Shown piece by piece: positions 51,341 through 59,961 of a stretch of DNA of 64,000 nucleotides. The DNA lies in the NCBI RefSeq assembly GCF_014199255.1, contig NZ_JACIJF010000004.1:310001-374000 (forward strand). Direction: 5' to 3'. Numbering within the stretch: the stretch's first letter is position 1; each line of letters starts with the position of its first letter. The notes beneath the pieces are model-generated. The model was given only the letters and a program-made list of their open reading frames with translations. It made no database searches and was not told where the DNA came from. This DNA is from Sphingomonas xinjiangensis. Its GTDB lineage: Bacteria; Pseudomonadota; Alphaproteobacteria; Sphingomonadales; Sphingomonadaceae. The position numbers and the translations under genes were made by a program.

Positions 51341-53428
51341 ATGCCTCCCGCGATCAACACTCTCTTCCAGCGCATGGGCCTGAACCGCGACCTAGCGCTC
51401 GCCGGCGCGGTCATCGCGATCATCGCGATGCTGATCCTGCCGATCCCGGGCTGGCTGCTGGATATGGGCCTGGCGCTCTCGATCACCGTGTCGGTCATGA
51501 TCCTCATGACCTCGCTGTTCATCGAAAAGCCGCTGGAACTGTCGGCCTTCCCGACGATCCTGCTGGTCGCGACGATGCTGCGCCTTGGTTTGAACCTCGC
51601 CTCCACCCGCCTGATCCTGACTCATGGCCATGAAGGCCCCGACGCCGCCGGCGGCGTGATCGGGGCGTTCGGCGAGTTCCTGATGGGCGGCGACGTCATC
51701 ATCGGCCTCACCATCTTCATGATCCTGATCGTGATCAACTTCGTGGTGATCACAAAGGGTGCGGGTCGTATTGCAGAAGTGGCAGCACGCTTCAGCCTCG
51801 ATTCGATGCCCGGCAAGCAGATGGCGATCGACGCCGATCTGTCCGCAGGCATGATCGACGAGACCCAGGCCAAGGAACGCCGCGCCGAAGTCGAGGCCGA
51901 AAGCGGCTTCTACGGTTCGATGGACGGTGCCTCGAAGTTCGTGAAAGGCGACGCGGTCGCCGGGCTGCTCATCACTGCCGTCAACGTCATCGTCGGCTTG
52001 CTCGTCGGCGTCACTTCGCACGGTCTTCCGATCGGCGAGGCTTTCCACACCTACACCGTACTCACTGCCGGCGATGGCCTGGTCAGCCAGATTCCGGCGC
52101 TGATCATCTCGATCGCCGCGGGCCTGCTCGTCTCCAAGGGCGGCATCGCGGGCAAGACCGGCGCGGCGCTCGGCGACCAGCTCGGCCGCTATCCCAAGGC
52201 GTTCGGCATGGTCTCGTTCCTGATGGGTGCGCTCGCGCTCATGCCGGGGCTGCCCTTCATCCCCTTCGCCGCTTTCTCCGGCGCTGCCGGCTACGCCGCC
52301 TGGAAGATGAGCAAGAAGGCCGAAGCCAAGCAGGTCATGGAACGCGTCACCGCCGCCCAGGAACAGGCCGCGGTCGCGTCGGCGATCGTCGAGCAGCCCA
52401 TCTCCGAAACGCTCGCGATCGACGCGGTGCGCATCGAGATCGGCTACGCCCTCCTGCCGATGATCAATGAAGCCGAGCGTGAGCCGCGGCTCGACGATCA
52501 GGTCCGCGCGCTGCGCCGTCAGATGGCGACCGATTTCGGCTTCGTGCTGCCTTCGGTGCGCATCATCGACAATATGGGCCTCCAGCCCAACGAATACGTC
52601 ATCACCATCAAGGAGACGGAGGCCGCACGCGGCAACATCCGCCTCGACAAGCTGCTGCTGATCAATCCCGGCGGTGCCCCTGTCGGCCTGCCAGGCGAAA
52701 CGACCCGCGAGCCGGTATTCGGCCTGCCCGCCTTGTGGATCGATCGCGAGCTTCGCGACGAAGCCGGCTTCCGCGGCCTGACCGTGGTCGAATGCGGCAC
52801 GATCATCACCACGCACCTGACCGAACTGGTCAAGGACAACATCGCCGACTTGCTTTCCTACACCGAAACGCAGAAGCTGCTGACCGAAGTCCACAAGGAC
52901 TCGGAAAAGCTCGTCGCCGACATCATCCCGTCCAAAGTCTCGATCTCCAGCGTCCAGCGCATCCTTCAGAACCTGCTGTCGGAAGGCATCTCGATCCGCG
53001 ATGTCCCCACGATCCTGGAAGGCATCGCCGAAGCCGCGCCGCTGACCAACAACCTGACCCAGATGACCGAACATGTCCGCTCGCGTCTGGCCCGCCAGAT
53101 CAGCGCCAGCCAGGTCCGCGGCGACGCCATCCCGGTGGTCACGCTGTCACCGGAATGGGACCAGGCATTCGCGGAATCGATCCTTGGTTCGGGCGACGAG
53201 CGTCAGCTGGCGATGGCGCCGTCGATGCTCCAGAAGTTCATCGCCTCGACCCGCGAGACCTATGACCGGCTGGCGCAGGATGGCGAGATCCCCTGCCTGC
53301 TCACCAGCCCGTCGATCCGCCCATTCGTCCGCTCGATCATTGAGCGCGTGCGCCCGGCGACCGTGGTGATGTCGCAGAACGAGATCCATGCCCGCGCCCG
53401 AATTCGCGCGCTCGGCACCATCGGGTGA
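51341..53428 (+). CDS. flhA: Flagellar export gate protein FlhA
   Basis: The largest export-gate component, 695 residues with eight predicted membrane helices in the first 330. It has the conserved FHIPEP-type core: LRLGLNLASTRLILTHGHEG, ARFSLDSMPGKQMAIDADLS and GAMDGA-like GFYGSMDGASKFVKGDAVAG. A large cytoplasmic domain forms the nonameric ring (VIELGYAL-like VRIEIGYALLPMI, LPVLSP-like VTLSPEWDQAF). GAAGG lies upstream of the ATG, after the REP repeat. Confidence 0.96.
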   Translation: MPPAINTLFQRMGLNRDLALAGAVIAIIAMLILPIPGWLLDMGLALSITVSVMILMTSLFIEKPLELSAFPTILLVATMLRLGLNLASTRLILTHGHEGPDAAGGVIGAFGEFLMGGDVIIGLTIFMILIVINFVVITKGAGRIAEVAARFSLDSMPGKQMAIDADLSAGMIDETQAKERRAEVEAESGFYGSMDGASKFVKGDAVAGLLITAVNVIVGLLVGVTSHGLPIGEAFHTYTVLTAGDGLVSQIPALIISIAAGLLVSKGGIAGKTGAALGDQLGRYPKAFGMVSFLMGALALMPGLPFIPFAAFSGAAGYAAWKMSKKAEAKQVMERVTAAQEQAAVASAIVEQPISETLAIDAVRIEIGYALLPMINEAEREPRLDDQVRALRRQMATDFGFVLPSVRIIDNMGLQPNEYVITIKETEAARGNIRLDKLLLINPGGAPVGLPGETTREPVFGLPALWIDRELRDEAGFRGLTVVECGTIITTHLTELVKDNIADLLSYTETQKLLTEVHKDSEKLVADIIPSKVSISSVQRILQNLLSEGISIRDVPTILEGIAEAAPLTNNLTQMTEHVRSRLARQISASQVRGDAIPVVTLSPEWDQAFAESILGSGDERQLAMAPSMLQKFIASTRETYDRLAQDGEIPCLLTSPSIRPFVRSIIERVRPATVVMSQNEIHARARIRALGTIG

Positions 53429-53437
53429 TTACTCTCC

Positions 53438-53443
53438 TATAAT
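53438..53443 (+). promoter_or_regulatory. CTATAAT-type -10 element ahead of fliK
   Basis: TTACTCTCCTATAATGATC, 48 bp before fliK. A CGGCA half-site starts 24 bp upstream (53414), inside the end of flhA. Confidence 0.6.
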
Positions 53444-53485
53444 GATCAACGTGGTCCCTTGAGGGGCCGGGCAAGAGGCGCCTGA

Positions 53486-55117
53486 ATGCAGATCAACGCT
53501 TTCGGTTTTCCGCTTGGGACCAGCATCGCCGGCGGCAACGCCGCGGGTGCGCCGGCCCTGGGTTTTCTTCAGGCGCTAGGCGTCGCCGGCGCGGGTCAGG
53601 CCGTTGCACCGACGGGCGGCGTCGCCATCATGCCGGCTACCAGCCTGGGCGACATGGGTCAGACCATCGGTCTCATGGCCGGCGCGCAGCCGGGCACGGG
53701 CGTCAACGATGCGCGGCTGCCCGCCGCAGCCTTTTCCGTTTCAAGCGCGCCTAGCCCACTCTTGCCGCAGGGCAACGCGCTGGCCAGCCCCACGACGCTT
53801 TCCGCGACGCCAACCGCGCCCACGCTGGCAGCGGATACGGCGAATGCGGCGGATGTGGCGCATGTGACCGTCCTTCCCGCAGCACAGCCTGCGCCTGAAA
53901 AGCCGATCCTAGCGTCGCTACAGACGACCACCTCCTTGTCGGGCCTGCTCGCAACTGCGGTGCGACCAGTGGCCGAGGCGCCTGCCGCACCGCCTGCCGC
54001 GCCGCCTGCCGCACCGCCTGCCGCACCGCCTGCCGCGCCGCTTGCCGCCGGTACTGCCACGCCCGTGAAACCCGGGTCAGCCCAACCCGTCATCGCCGAT
54101 GCGGCTCTAGCCCCGGCACCGGCGCAGGTGCCGCTCGACGACAGCGACGCTGTCCTTGCGGCAAATCCGCAGCCCGTTGCCGTGGAAGAGCCCGCAACGC
54201 CGGCCAAGGGCAAACCCGCCAAGCCTGCGGATCAGGAAACCGATTCGTTCCTCCCAGCCGAGGGAGCCCCTCAGCCCCTCGTCGCCGCGCCTGTCGCTCC
54301 TCATCTCGCGCCGCAGCAGGTGACCGCACAACCGCCGGCCGCGCAGAAGCAGGCTGAGACCCAGCTTCAGGCCGCTGGCCGCCAGCCGCGTGCCCCCGGC
54401 ACCCAGACCGCTGGTACCGAGGCGCTCCGCAAGCCCGGCGCCGAAACGGCGCAGTTGGACAGCGGAGCCCAGTCGCAGCTCGGCGACGCGGTCGGCGGTG
54501 ACTTCGCCCGCGCCGTGCAGGCCGCAGCGGGCGACAATAGCGCATTCGCGCAGGACGGGGGCCAGCCCCACGAGCAGCAAGCGAAGTTCGAAGGCACCGC
54601 CGCTGCGGTGTCGCAACCCGCCCACACCGCGCCGAGCACCGGCACCACGGCTGCCGCGCCCGCCGCGCCGCTCGCGCAAGAGCCGGTCGTCGCCACGCGC
54701 GCCGGTCAGTTTGGCCATGCCATGGGCGTGGAGATCGCGCGCAAGGTCGAAGCCGGGGAGGAAACGCTGCGCGTCCGCCTCAACCCAGACAATCTGGGCC
54801 GCATCGAAGTGACGCTTGCCTTTGACGACGGCGCGCTGAAGGCGACCGTGCGCGCGGAGAGCCAGCGTGCGCTCGACTTGCTGCGCCAGGACATGCCCGA
54901 TCTCGCCCGCACGCTTGACCAGGCCGGCGTCCGCACCGACGCGCAGAGCTTCCGCTTCGAAACGCGTGCCGACACCGGCAGCGGCCAGCAACAAGGGGGC
55001 AATCAGCAGCAGCGCGGGCACAACCCGCAGCAGCAGCACGCCCAAGCCGACGATCTCGAACCCGCTCCTGCGTATCGCGCGATCCGCGCCGATGGGCAGG
55101 TCGACCTTCTCGCCTGA
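53486..55117 (+). CDS. fliK: Flagellar hook-length control protein FliK
   Basis: A 543-residue ruler protein. It has a long low-complexity Ala/Pro/Gln-rich middle with six APPA repeats, and a C-terminal Flg_hook domain (RKVEAGEETLRVRLNPDNLG, LRQDMPDLARTLDQAGVRTD), followed by a Gln-rich tail. FliK sets hook length and triggers FlhB switching. flgD follows 9 bp downstream. Confidence 0.9.
   Translation: MQINAFGFPLGTSIAGGNAAGAPALGFLQALGVAGAGQAVAPTGGVAIMPATSLGDMGQTIGLMAGAQPGTGVNDARLPAAAFSVSSAPSPLLPQGNALASPTTLSATPTAPTLAADTANAADVAHVTVLPAAQPAPEKPILASLQTTTSLSGLLATAVRPVAEAPAAPPAAPPAAPPAAPPAAPLAAGTATPVKPGSAQPVIADAALAPAPAQVPLDDSDAVLAANPQPVAVEEPATPAKGKPAKPADQETDSFLPAEGAPQPLVAAPVAPHLAPQQVTAQPPAAQKQAETQLQAAGRQPRAPGTQTAGTEALRKPGAETAQLDSGAQSQLGDAVGGDFARAVQAAAGDNSAFAQDGGQPHEQQAKFEGTAAAVSQPAHTAPSTGTTAAAPAAPLAQEPVVATRAGQFGHAMGVEIARKVEAGEETLRVRLNPDNLGRIEVTLAFDDGALKATVRAESQRALDLLRQDMPDLARTLDQAGVRTDAQSFRFETRADTGSGQQQGGNQQQRGHNPQQQHAQADDLEPAPAYRAIRADGQVDLLA
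53978..54049 (+). repeat. Six tandem 12-bp repeats within fliK
   Basis: Six near-identical units of CCGCCTGCCGCR encode (A/P)PA repeats in the FliK linker. Slippage would lengthen or shorten the protein in 4-residue steps without a frameshift. Confidence 0.8.
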
Positions 55118-55126
55118 GGACTGACC

Positions 55127-55783
55127 ATGACGACCGTGAACACCAACGCCGCCGCGATCACCGACGCCAAGACCCAGGCCGCGTCGACGAAGCTCAGCGC
55201 CGACTATGACATGTTCCTGAAGCTGCTGACCGCGCAGATGCAGAACCAGGATCCGCTCGATCCGATGGACACCGCGCAATACACCCAGCAGCTGGTGCAA
55301 TATTCGCAGGTCGAACAGTCGATCGAGCAGACCTCGACGCTCAAGACCATGCTCGCCACCATGGGGACGCAGAACCTGACCCAGGCTTCGTCGCTGATCG
55401 GCCGCGCGGTCGAGACCGACAGCGCCACCGCCGGCCTCGCGACCGGCTCGCCCGCCCAGTGGGTGTGGGACGCCCCGCGCAACGCCGCCACCATCACCGC
55501 CACGATCAGGGACGACAAGGGCAAGGTCGTCGACACCCGCGACGTCAAGGCCGGCGCCGCCAGCGGCACCTTTGAATGGGACGGCAAGACCAGCGCGGGC
55601 AAGGAACTGGCCGGCGGCAACTACACCGTGTCGCTCGACGGTGTCGACGCCTCGGGCAACAAGGTCGCGGTAACGCCGCACGCAGTGGGCAAGGTCAGCG
55701 ACGTTCAGCTCGAAGGCAACAACGTGCTGGTCACGATCAACGGCATGCAGATCTCTTCCGGCCGGCTCGTCCGCATCGGCTGA
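55127..55783 (+). CDS. flgD: Flagellar hook-capping protein FlgD
   Basis: A hook-cap scaffold of 218 residues. N-terminal: DYDMFLKLLTAQMQNQDPLD and the PMDTAQYTQQLVQYSQVEQS signature. The C-terminal Ig-like FLIPYR/Tudor-like part has GTFEWDGKTSAGKELAGGNY. It ends the fliK-flgD unit; a strong terminator follows. Confidence 0.94.
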   Translation: MTTVNTNAAAITDAKTQAASTKLSADYDMFLKLLTAQMQNQDPLDPMDTAQYTQQLVQYSQVEQSIEQTSTLKTMLATMGTQNLTQASSLIGRAVETDSATAGLATGSPAQWVWDAPRNAATITATIRDDKGKVVDTRDVKAGAASGTFEWDGKTSAGKELAGGNYTVSLDGVDASGNKVAVTPHAVGKVSDVQLEGNNVLVTINGMQISSGRLVRIG

Positions 55784-55808
55784 ACCCTGCCGCCTTTCCG
55801 GCTTCCAG

Positions 55809-55848
55809 GCGCCGGCGGCATGCTCTTGGGGCACGCCGCCGGCGCTTT
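55809..55848 (+). terminator. Terminator after flgD
   Basis: GCGCCGGCGGC and GCCGCCGGCGC form a perfect 11-bp stem followed by TTTGCGTTG. Confidence 0.78.
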
Positions 55849-55938
55849 GCGTTGAGGGGGTTCCCGAAACGGCCCCGGGGCAAACCCGTAGCGGGCATCT
55901 GCTGAGCCTGCCGGGCGGTCGCGGGCCTACCGCCTTGC

Positions 55939-55944
55939 TATAAT
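55939..55944 (+). promoter_or_regulatory. Extended -10 promoter for the putative small RNA
   Basis: CTTGCTATAATGA: TATAAT with TGC directly before it (extended -10). It belongs to the C-TATAAT set but leads to no coding region; the next plus-strand structure is an RNA hairpin. Confidence 0.65.
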
Positions 55945-55950
55945 GAAAGA

Positions 55951-56078
55951 AGAGAAGCGGGCGGGCCGGTTCATCCCCTCTACGGACCGCCCGCTTCTCC
56001 CCCTATCCGTGTTTTTCCCTAGGCACGGCTGTACAAGCGTAGCGCAGGCCGGTTGTTCGCAACCGGCCTGCTTTCGTT
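55951..56078 (+). ncRNA. Putative small RNA with two strong stem-loops
   Basis: It begins about 7 bp after the extended -10. Stem 1 is a perfect 13-bp pair, GAGAAGCGGGCGG (55952-55964) with CCGCCCGCTTCTC (55987-55999), enclosing a 22-base loop and followed by TTTTT at 56012. Stem 2 is a perfect 12-bp pair, GCAGGCCGGTTG and CAACCGGCCTGC (56044-56071), with a UUCG tetraloop and TTTCGTTT after it, a good terminator. The loop of stem 1 contains GGCCGGTT, which also occurs in stem 2, so the two stems could compete. No ORF of quality is present on either strand across it. Confidence 0.68.
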
Positions 56079-56179
56079 TGCGGGTCGCCGATGGGCGCCC
56101 TTCTCCCGCGCAGCACGCACGAAAAAGGGCCGCGCAGTTCCCTGCCGGCCCCTTTCAGATCGCAGCTCTCAAGCGGGCG

Positions 56180-56581
56180 TCAGTGCACTCGCGCCTCCGC
56201 GCGGCGGCCCAGCTCGCGGGCATGCGCGCTCACCAGGCACAGCTCGGCATAGAGCCGGTCCCAGAACGGTGCTGGGATATCCAGTGGCATCTCGCCGCCT
56301 TGCTTCAGCCCCAGGCAGGCGGCCGGCTGGAGCGCCAGCGCGAAGCGCGTGCCGAACGTCCCATCCACCTGCTCTTCGGGCAGCGCGTGCGGCACGGCGA
56401 GCCTGGCGGACATGATATAGCCCGAAAGCACTTCGACCCCATAACCGTCTAGCAGCACGCGCGGTTGGCCGTTCACGTCGGGCCGTTCCAGGACGATCAG
56501 CGCGCCCCGGGGATGCTCCTCCACGCTCACCCGCAGGCGGCTGCCGAACGCATCGGTAATTTCACGAATTCGAGGGAACAA
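56180..56581 (-). CDS. Hypothetical protein downstream of flagellin
   Basis: A 133-residue protein of unknown family, predicted mostly mixed alpha/beta with no signal peptide: GSRLRVSVEEHPRGALIVLE, VRPHALPEE-like AVPHALPEEQVDG, and QGGEMPLDIPAPFWDRLYAE. TTG 56581 is chosen because CAGGAG lies 8 bases upstream; a GTG at 56590 sits too close to that site. It has its own CTATAAG promoter after the flagellin terminator, so it belongs to the motility regulon by promoter type. Confidence 0.62.
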   Translation of the reverse strand: MFPRIREITDAFGSRLRVSVEEHPRGALIVLERPDVNGQPRVLLDGYGVEVLSGYIMSARLAVPHALPEEQVDGTFGTRFALALQPAACLGLKQGGEMPLDIPAPFWDRLYAELCLVSAHARELGRRAEARVH

Positions 56582-56604
56582 GTGTAACACTCCTGTCTCC
56601 CTTC

Positions 56605-56610
56605 CTTATA
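56605..56610 (-). promoter_or_regulatory. CTATAAG-type -10 element ahead of the hypothetical gene
   Basis: On the minus strand, TTATTCTTCTATAAGGAAG, about 25 bp before the TTG start. A CGGCA half-site starts 24 bp upstream. Confidence 0.58.
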
Positions 56611-56644
56611 GAAGAATAAACCATCGCCCGTGCCGCTGCGGCGA

Positions 56645-56682
56645 ACAAAAAAAGAAGGCCGGGATGTTTCCATCCCGGCCTC
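56645..56682 (-). terminator. Terminator after flagellin
   Basis: On the minus strand, AGGCCGGGATG and CATCCCGGCCT form a perfect stem with a GAAA loop, followed by TC and a run of seven T. Confidence 0.92.
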
Positions 56683-56722
56683 CAGATAGTCAGGGCCGTA
56701 AATCCAGACGGGAAGCCTGGTC

Positions 56723-57541
56723 TTAACGGAACAGCGACGTGATGGTCTGCGGCGCCTGGTTGGCGATCGACAGAGCCTGGACACCCAGCTGCTGCTTGAC
56801 CTGCAGAGCCTGCAGACGAGCAGATTCCTTGGCCAGATCGGCATCCACCAGGTTGCCGATGCCGCCTTCGATGGCGTCCGACAGCTTGCTCACGAAGCTC
56901 GACTGACCGTCGATCTTGCGCGAAGCCGAGCCGAGCACGCTCAGCTTGGTGTTGACCACCTTCTGCTGCGCGTCGAGGTTGTTGACCATCGTCTTCGCGG
57001 TCGCTGCGTCCGTGAACGTTGCGCCGAGAGCGGTGACAACAGCACCGAAGTCCTGGTTCGCAACCGTCAGGGGCGAGGCAGTCGTGTCAGTCGACTGCAG
57101 CGCGCTGACGCTGCCGCCGCTGGCCTTCAGCAGGTTGGTTCCGTTGAACTCGGAGGAGTCGATGACCGTATTGATCTGCTCCTTGAGTGCATCGAAATCC
57201 TTGCCGATGGCCGTACGGCTGTCGGCATCCAGGCCCGCGTCGGAAGCTTCCGTCGCCTTCGCCTTCATCTGGTTCATCAGGTCCGAGATCTGCTCGGCAC
57301 CGGCGACTGCGACGTCAGTCGTGCTCTTGGCACGGCTGAGCGACGAAGACACCGCCTTCAGGCCGCCAACGTCGCCACGGAGGGTCTGGGCGATCGTGAA
57401 CGATGCCGAGTCATCCTTGGTCGACGCAACGCTCAGGCCGGTGTTGATGCGGCTCTGAACCTGCGACAGGCCCTTGTTGGTGTCGTTGAGGCTCTGGAGA
57501 GCCGCCATTGCACCGGTGTTCGTGTTGACAGAGAAACCCAT
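56723..57541 (-). CDS. Flagellin
   Basis: A filament subunit of 272 residues, the compact type. N-terminal D0/D1: GAMAALQSLNDTNKGLSQVQ and the RINTGLSVASTKDDSASFTI signature. A short variable middle covers about residues 130-195. The C-terminal D1/D0 is LSDAIEGGIGNLVDADLAKE and ends APQTITSLFR. It has an AAGGAAG site before the ATG and hairpins in the leader. It is the probable substrate of the HAD/methyltransferase pair at 22200-25420. Confidence 0.95.
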   Translation of the reverse strand: MGFSVNTNTGAMAALQSLNDTNKGLSQVQSRINTGLSVASTKDDSASFTIAQTLRGDVGGLKAVSSSLSRAKSTTDVAVAGAEQISDLMNQMKAKATEASDAGLDADSRTAIGKDFDALKEQINTVIDSSEFNGTNLLKASGGSVSALQSTDTTASPLTVANQDFGAVVTALGATFTDAATAKTMVNNLDAQQKVVNTKLSVLGSASRKIDGQSSFVSKLSDAIEGGIGNLVDADLAKESARLQALQVKQQLGVQALSIANQAPQTITSLFR

Positions 57542-57565
57542 GATAATCTTCCTTCTAGGATAAGA

Positions 57566-57600
57566 ACCGCTTCTGCGGTCCGGGTCGGAAGCGCCGACCC
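57566..57600 (-). promoter_or_regulatory. Structured 5' leader of flagellin mRNA
   Basis: Two small hairpins lie 25 to 60 bp before the ATG: ACCGC-AGAA-GCGGT and GGGTCGG-CGCTT-CCGACCC (minus strand). In Caulobacter, FlbT acts on the flagellin leader; a similar role for FlaF/FlbT here is inference. The 57601-57893 stretch further upstream is AT-rich near 57655-57700 and should hold the flagellin promoter, but I see no clear sigma28 or CTATAAT element there. Confidence 0.5.
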
Positions 57601-57893
57601 TCGACTTGATGCGTCTGCACCTTGCCCTTCCATCATGGGAAGAAATTCATGACCAACCAAATAATCTCGAAAATTTAGATGGTTACCATAAAGTAAACAT
57701 GCCCGGCTTGTGCTTTGTTACTGTTCCAGCATGGAAAAATCCTCCCCCAAAGGGCGTAGGGATCATGCGCAGCATGGTGGAGGGGCAGGCGCCACAAGCA
57801 TGCGGGTCACGCGCCTGCCTCTCACCAGCGTCCCGGTCCCCTCGCCTTCCAGAAGAGGATCGCCAGATTGCTCAGCCGGGAGACCACAAACAA

Positions 57894-57925
57894 AAAGCCC
57901 GCCCGGGTCTCCCCGGGCGGGCTTT
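57894..57925. terminator. Bidirectional terminator after flgH
   Basis: AAAGCCCGCCCGGG and CCCGGGCGGGCTTT pair perfectly (14 bp, 4-base loop). On the minus strand it is followed by TTTTTG, ending the flgF-G-A-H operon. Confidence 0.92.
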
Positions 57926-57946
57926 CCTGTCAGCAGGAGCTGAAAA

Positions 57947-58714
57947 TCAGAACGGAAACAGCGCGTCGTAAATCTGCTGCCCCCAGCGCGCCTGCTGCGC
58001 GTCGGTCAGCTGGCCCTTGCCACCATAGATCACGCGTGCCTCGGCGATCTGGCTGTGCTGGATCGAATTGTCGCGGGCGATGTCCTCGGGCCGGATGATG
58101 CCCGTGACGATCAGCTCGCGCATCTCGAAGTTCACGCGCACTTCCTGGCGGCCCTTGATCATCAGGTTGCCGTTCGGCAGCACCTGGGTGACGATCGCGG
58201 CCATCGTCATGTTGATCGTCTCGGATCGGTTGGTGGATCCGCCACCGGCATATTTCGATCCCGAATTGGTCTCGAACACCTTGCCCGCATCGGCGCCCAG
58301 CACGTCGGCGACCGGCTTGATGCCCAGCAGATTGCCCAGCCCGCCATTTTCAGAGCCGCCCCGCGTGCGCGACGTCGTGTTGCCCAGATCGGCCTTGTCC
58401 TGGATGTTGATCTTGATCTTCAGGATGTCGCCCTGCTCGCGCGCGCGCTGGTCGCGGAAGAACGCGCCCGCGCCGGTGCGGAACAGCGATGCGCTCGCCT
58501 GCTGCTGGGGCGCTGGGCCGGCGATCTGCGCGCCCATGGCACCTGGGCGGCGCGCGCGGTCGGCCGGTGCCGCCAGCGACGCCTCCAGTTCGGGCGTGTC
58601 GATCGGCGACATTTCGGACAGCTTCGGCGCCTTGCCGACCTGCTTCAAACGGCCCGCGGCACCGCAGCCCGACAATGTGGCGCCCAGCGCCACGACGAGA
58701 ATGATCTTGCGCAT
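57947..58714 (-). CDS. flgH: Flagellar L-ring lipoprotein FlgH
   Basis: The outer-membrane L-ring subunit, 255 residues with lipobox LSGC at about residues 14-17. Conserved segments are ASLFRTGAGAFFRDQRAREQ, GDILKIKINIQDKA, MAAIVTQVLPNGNLMIKGRQ and GIIRPEDIARDNSIQHSQIA. Last gene of the leftward flgF-G-A-H operon. Confidence 0.96.
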   Translation of the reverse strand: MRKIILVVALGATLSGCGAAGRLKQVGKAPKLSEMSPIDTPELEASLAAPADRARRPGAMGAQIAGPAPQQQASASLFRTGAGAFFRDQRAREQGDILKIKINIQDKADLGNTTSRTRGGSENGGLGNLLGIKPVADVLGADAGKVFETNSGSKYAGGGSTNRSETINMTMAAIVTQVLPNGNLMIKGRQEVRVNFEMRELIVTGIIRPEDIARDNSIQHSQIAEARVIYGGKGQLTDAQQARWGQQIYDALFPF

Positions 58715-58725
58715 AAACGAACTCC

Positions 58726-59151
58726 TTACGGTGCGGAGACCCGGACGACGCCGGATCCATCCACCATGCCATCGAGCGTGCGGCTCGTGCTGTTGGTCAC
58801 CACGCGGACCATGTCGCCCTTTCCGCCTCCGGTCAGCGCCCGGCCCGATGCGGTGATCAGCAGCGTGCCGCTGGCCAGCTTGATCGTCACCGGCTCGCCG
58901 CGGCGGACCAGCTGCGGGGTCATCACGTCGGTGCGGCGCACGATCGTGCCCGGCGCCAGGTTGCGCGTGGCTTCCATGCCCGCGGCATCCTCGATGCCCA
59001 GCGCCCCGCGTGCCGCGGCGACGGTACGGCCCTCCATCGTGAAGTCGCCCGCTTCCAGCCGGTCGCCCTTGGACACGGCATGGCCGAGCACCGCGACCTG
59101 CACGTCCTCGGCGGGTCCCGCCAGCAGCGCGAGTGCCAGGAACAGGCTCAT
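58726..59151 (-). CDS. flgA: P-ring assembly chaperone FlgA
   Basis: A 141-residue periplasmic chaperone for FlgI with a short signal peptide (LFLALALLAGPA). The SAF domain has AVSKGDRLEAGDF, ATRNLAPGTIVRRTDVMTPQ and VRRGEPVTIKLASGTLLITA. It is shorter than enterobacterial FlgA because the N-terminal subdomain is reduced. The start overlaps the flgG stop. Confidence 0.92.
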   Translation of the reverse strand: MSLFLALALLAGPAEDVQVAVLGHAVSKGDRLEAGDFTMEGRTVAAARGALGIEDAAGMEATRNLAPGTIVRRTDVMTPQLVRRGEPVTIKLASGTLLITASGRALTGGGKGDMVRVVTNSTSRTLDGMVDGSGVVRVSAP

Positions 59152-59933
59152 CAGCGCAGCTGGCTGGTGGTGGCCAGCATCTCGTCTGCCGTCTTCACGA
59201 CGCGGCTGTTCATTTCATAGGCGCGCTGCGCGGTGATCAAGTTGGTGATCTCGGCAACCGGATTGACGTTGGATGCCTCGACAAAGCCCTGCATCAGCGT
59301 GCCCATGCCGGGCTCGCCCGGTGCGGCGACGGTCGGATTGCCCGATGCCGCGGTTTCCAGGAACAGGTTCCCGCCCTTCGCTTCCAGGCCACCTTCGTTC
59401 ATGAACGTCGCGAGTTCCAGCTGGCCCAGCTGCTGCGGCTGCGCGTCGCCGGCGATAACCGCCTGGACCTGGCCCGACTTGGATACCGTCACGTCGACCA
59501 CATTCTGCGGCACGGTGATGTCCGGCAGCACGCGGAAGCCGTCATTGGTTACCAGCTCGCCCTGGTCAGAAACGCCGAACGAACCGTCGCGGGTATAGCC
59601 AGTGGTGCCGTCGGGCAGCTCGATCTGGAAATAGCCATGGCCCTGGATCGCCAGGTCATAGCGGTTGTCGGTCTGCTGGGTCGCACCCTGCTCGTTGATG
59701 CGATAGACTGCGGCGGTCTTCACGCCGGAACCGATCTGGATGCCGGTCGGCACGTTGGTGGTGGCGCTCGACGCCGAACCCGGACGCACGACCTGCTCGT
59801 ACAGAAGGTCCTGGAACTCCGCGCGCTGGCGCTTGAAGCCAGTGGTGTTCATGTTGGCAATGTTGTTCGAGATGACGTCGACATTGGTCTGCTGTGCGAG
59901 CATGCCGGTGCCGGCGATGGAGAGCGTACGCAT
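59151..59933 (-). CDS. flgG: Flagellar distal rod protein FlgG
   Basis: A rod protein of 260 residues: TGMLAQQTNVDVISNNIANM, NTTGFKRQRAEFQDLLYEQV, YTRDGSFGVSDQGELVTNDG and the C-terminal VNPVAEITNLITAQRAYEMN. 28 bp lie between it and flgF. Confidence 0.97.
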   Translation of the reverse strand: MRTLSIAGTGMLAQQTNVDVISNNIANMNTTGFKRQRAEFQDLLYEQVVRPGSASSATTNVPTGIQIGSGVKTAAVYRINEQGATQQTDNRYDLAIQGHGYFQIELPDGTTGYTRDGSFGVSDQGELVTNDGFRVLPDITVPQNVVDVTVSKSGQVQAVIAGDAQPQQLGQLELATFMNEGGLEAKGGNLFLETAASGNPTVAAPGEPGMGTLMQGFVEASNVNPVAEITNLITAQRAYEMNSRVVKTADEMLATTSQLR

Positions 59934-59961
59934 GGGTCTGTTTCCTCTGATTTAGTGCGCG

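Noticed and set aside
53978..54049. CRISPR-like array
   Set aside because: The units are 12-bp in-frame codon repeats in fliK with no spacers.
55943..56452. A 169-codon plus-strand frame across the small-RNA region
   Set aside because: It runs through two perfect hairpins, has no ribosome site, and overlaps the hypothetical gene on the other strand.
57552..57558. CTAGAAG before flagellin as a motility -10
   Set aside because: It overlaps the ribosome binding site; transcription would start at or inside the start codon.
57541..57760. Sigma28 promoter (TAAA-N15-GCCGATAA) for flagellin
   Set aside because: TAAATTTT occurs near 57675 but no GCCGATAA follows at the right distance.
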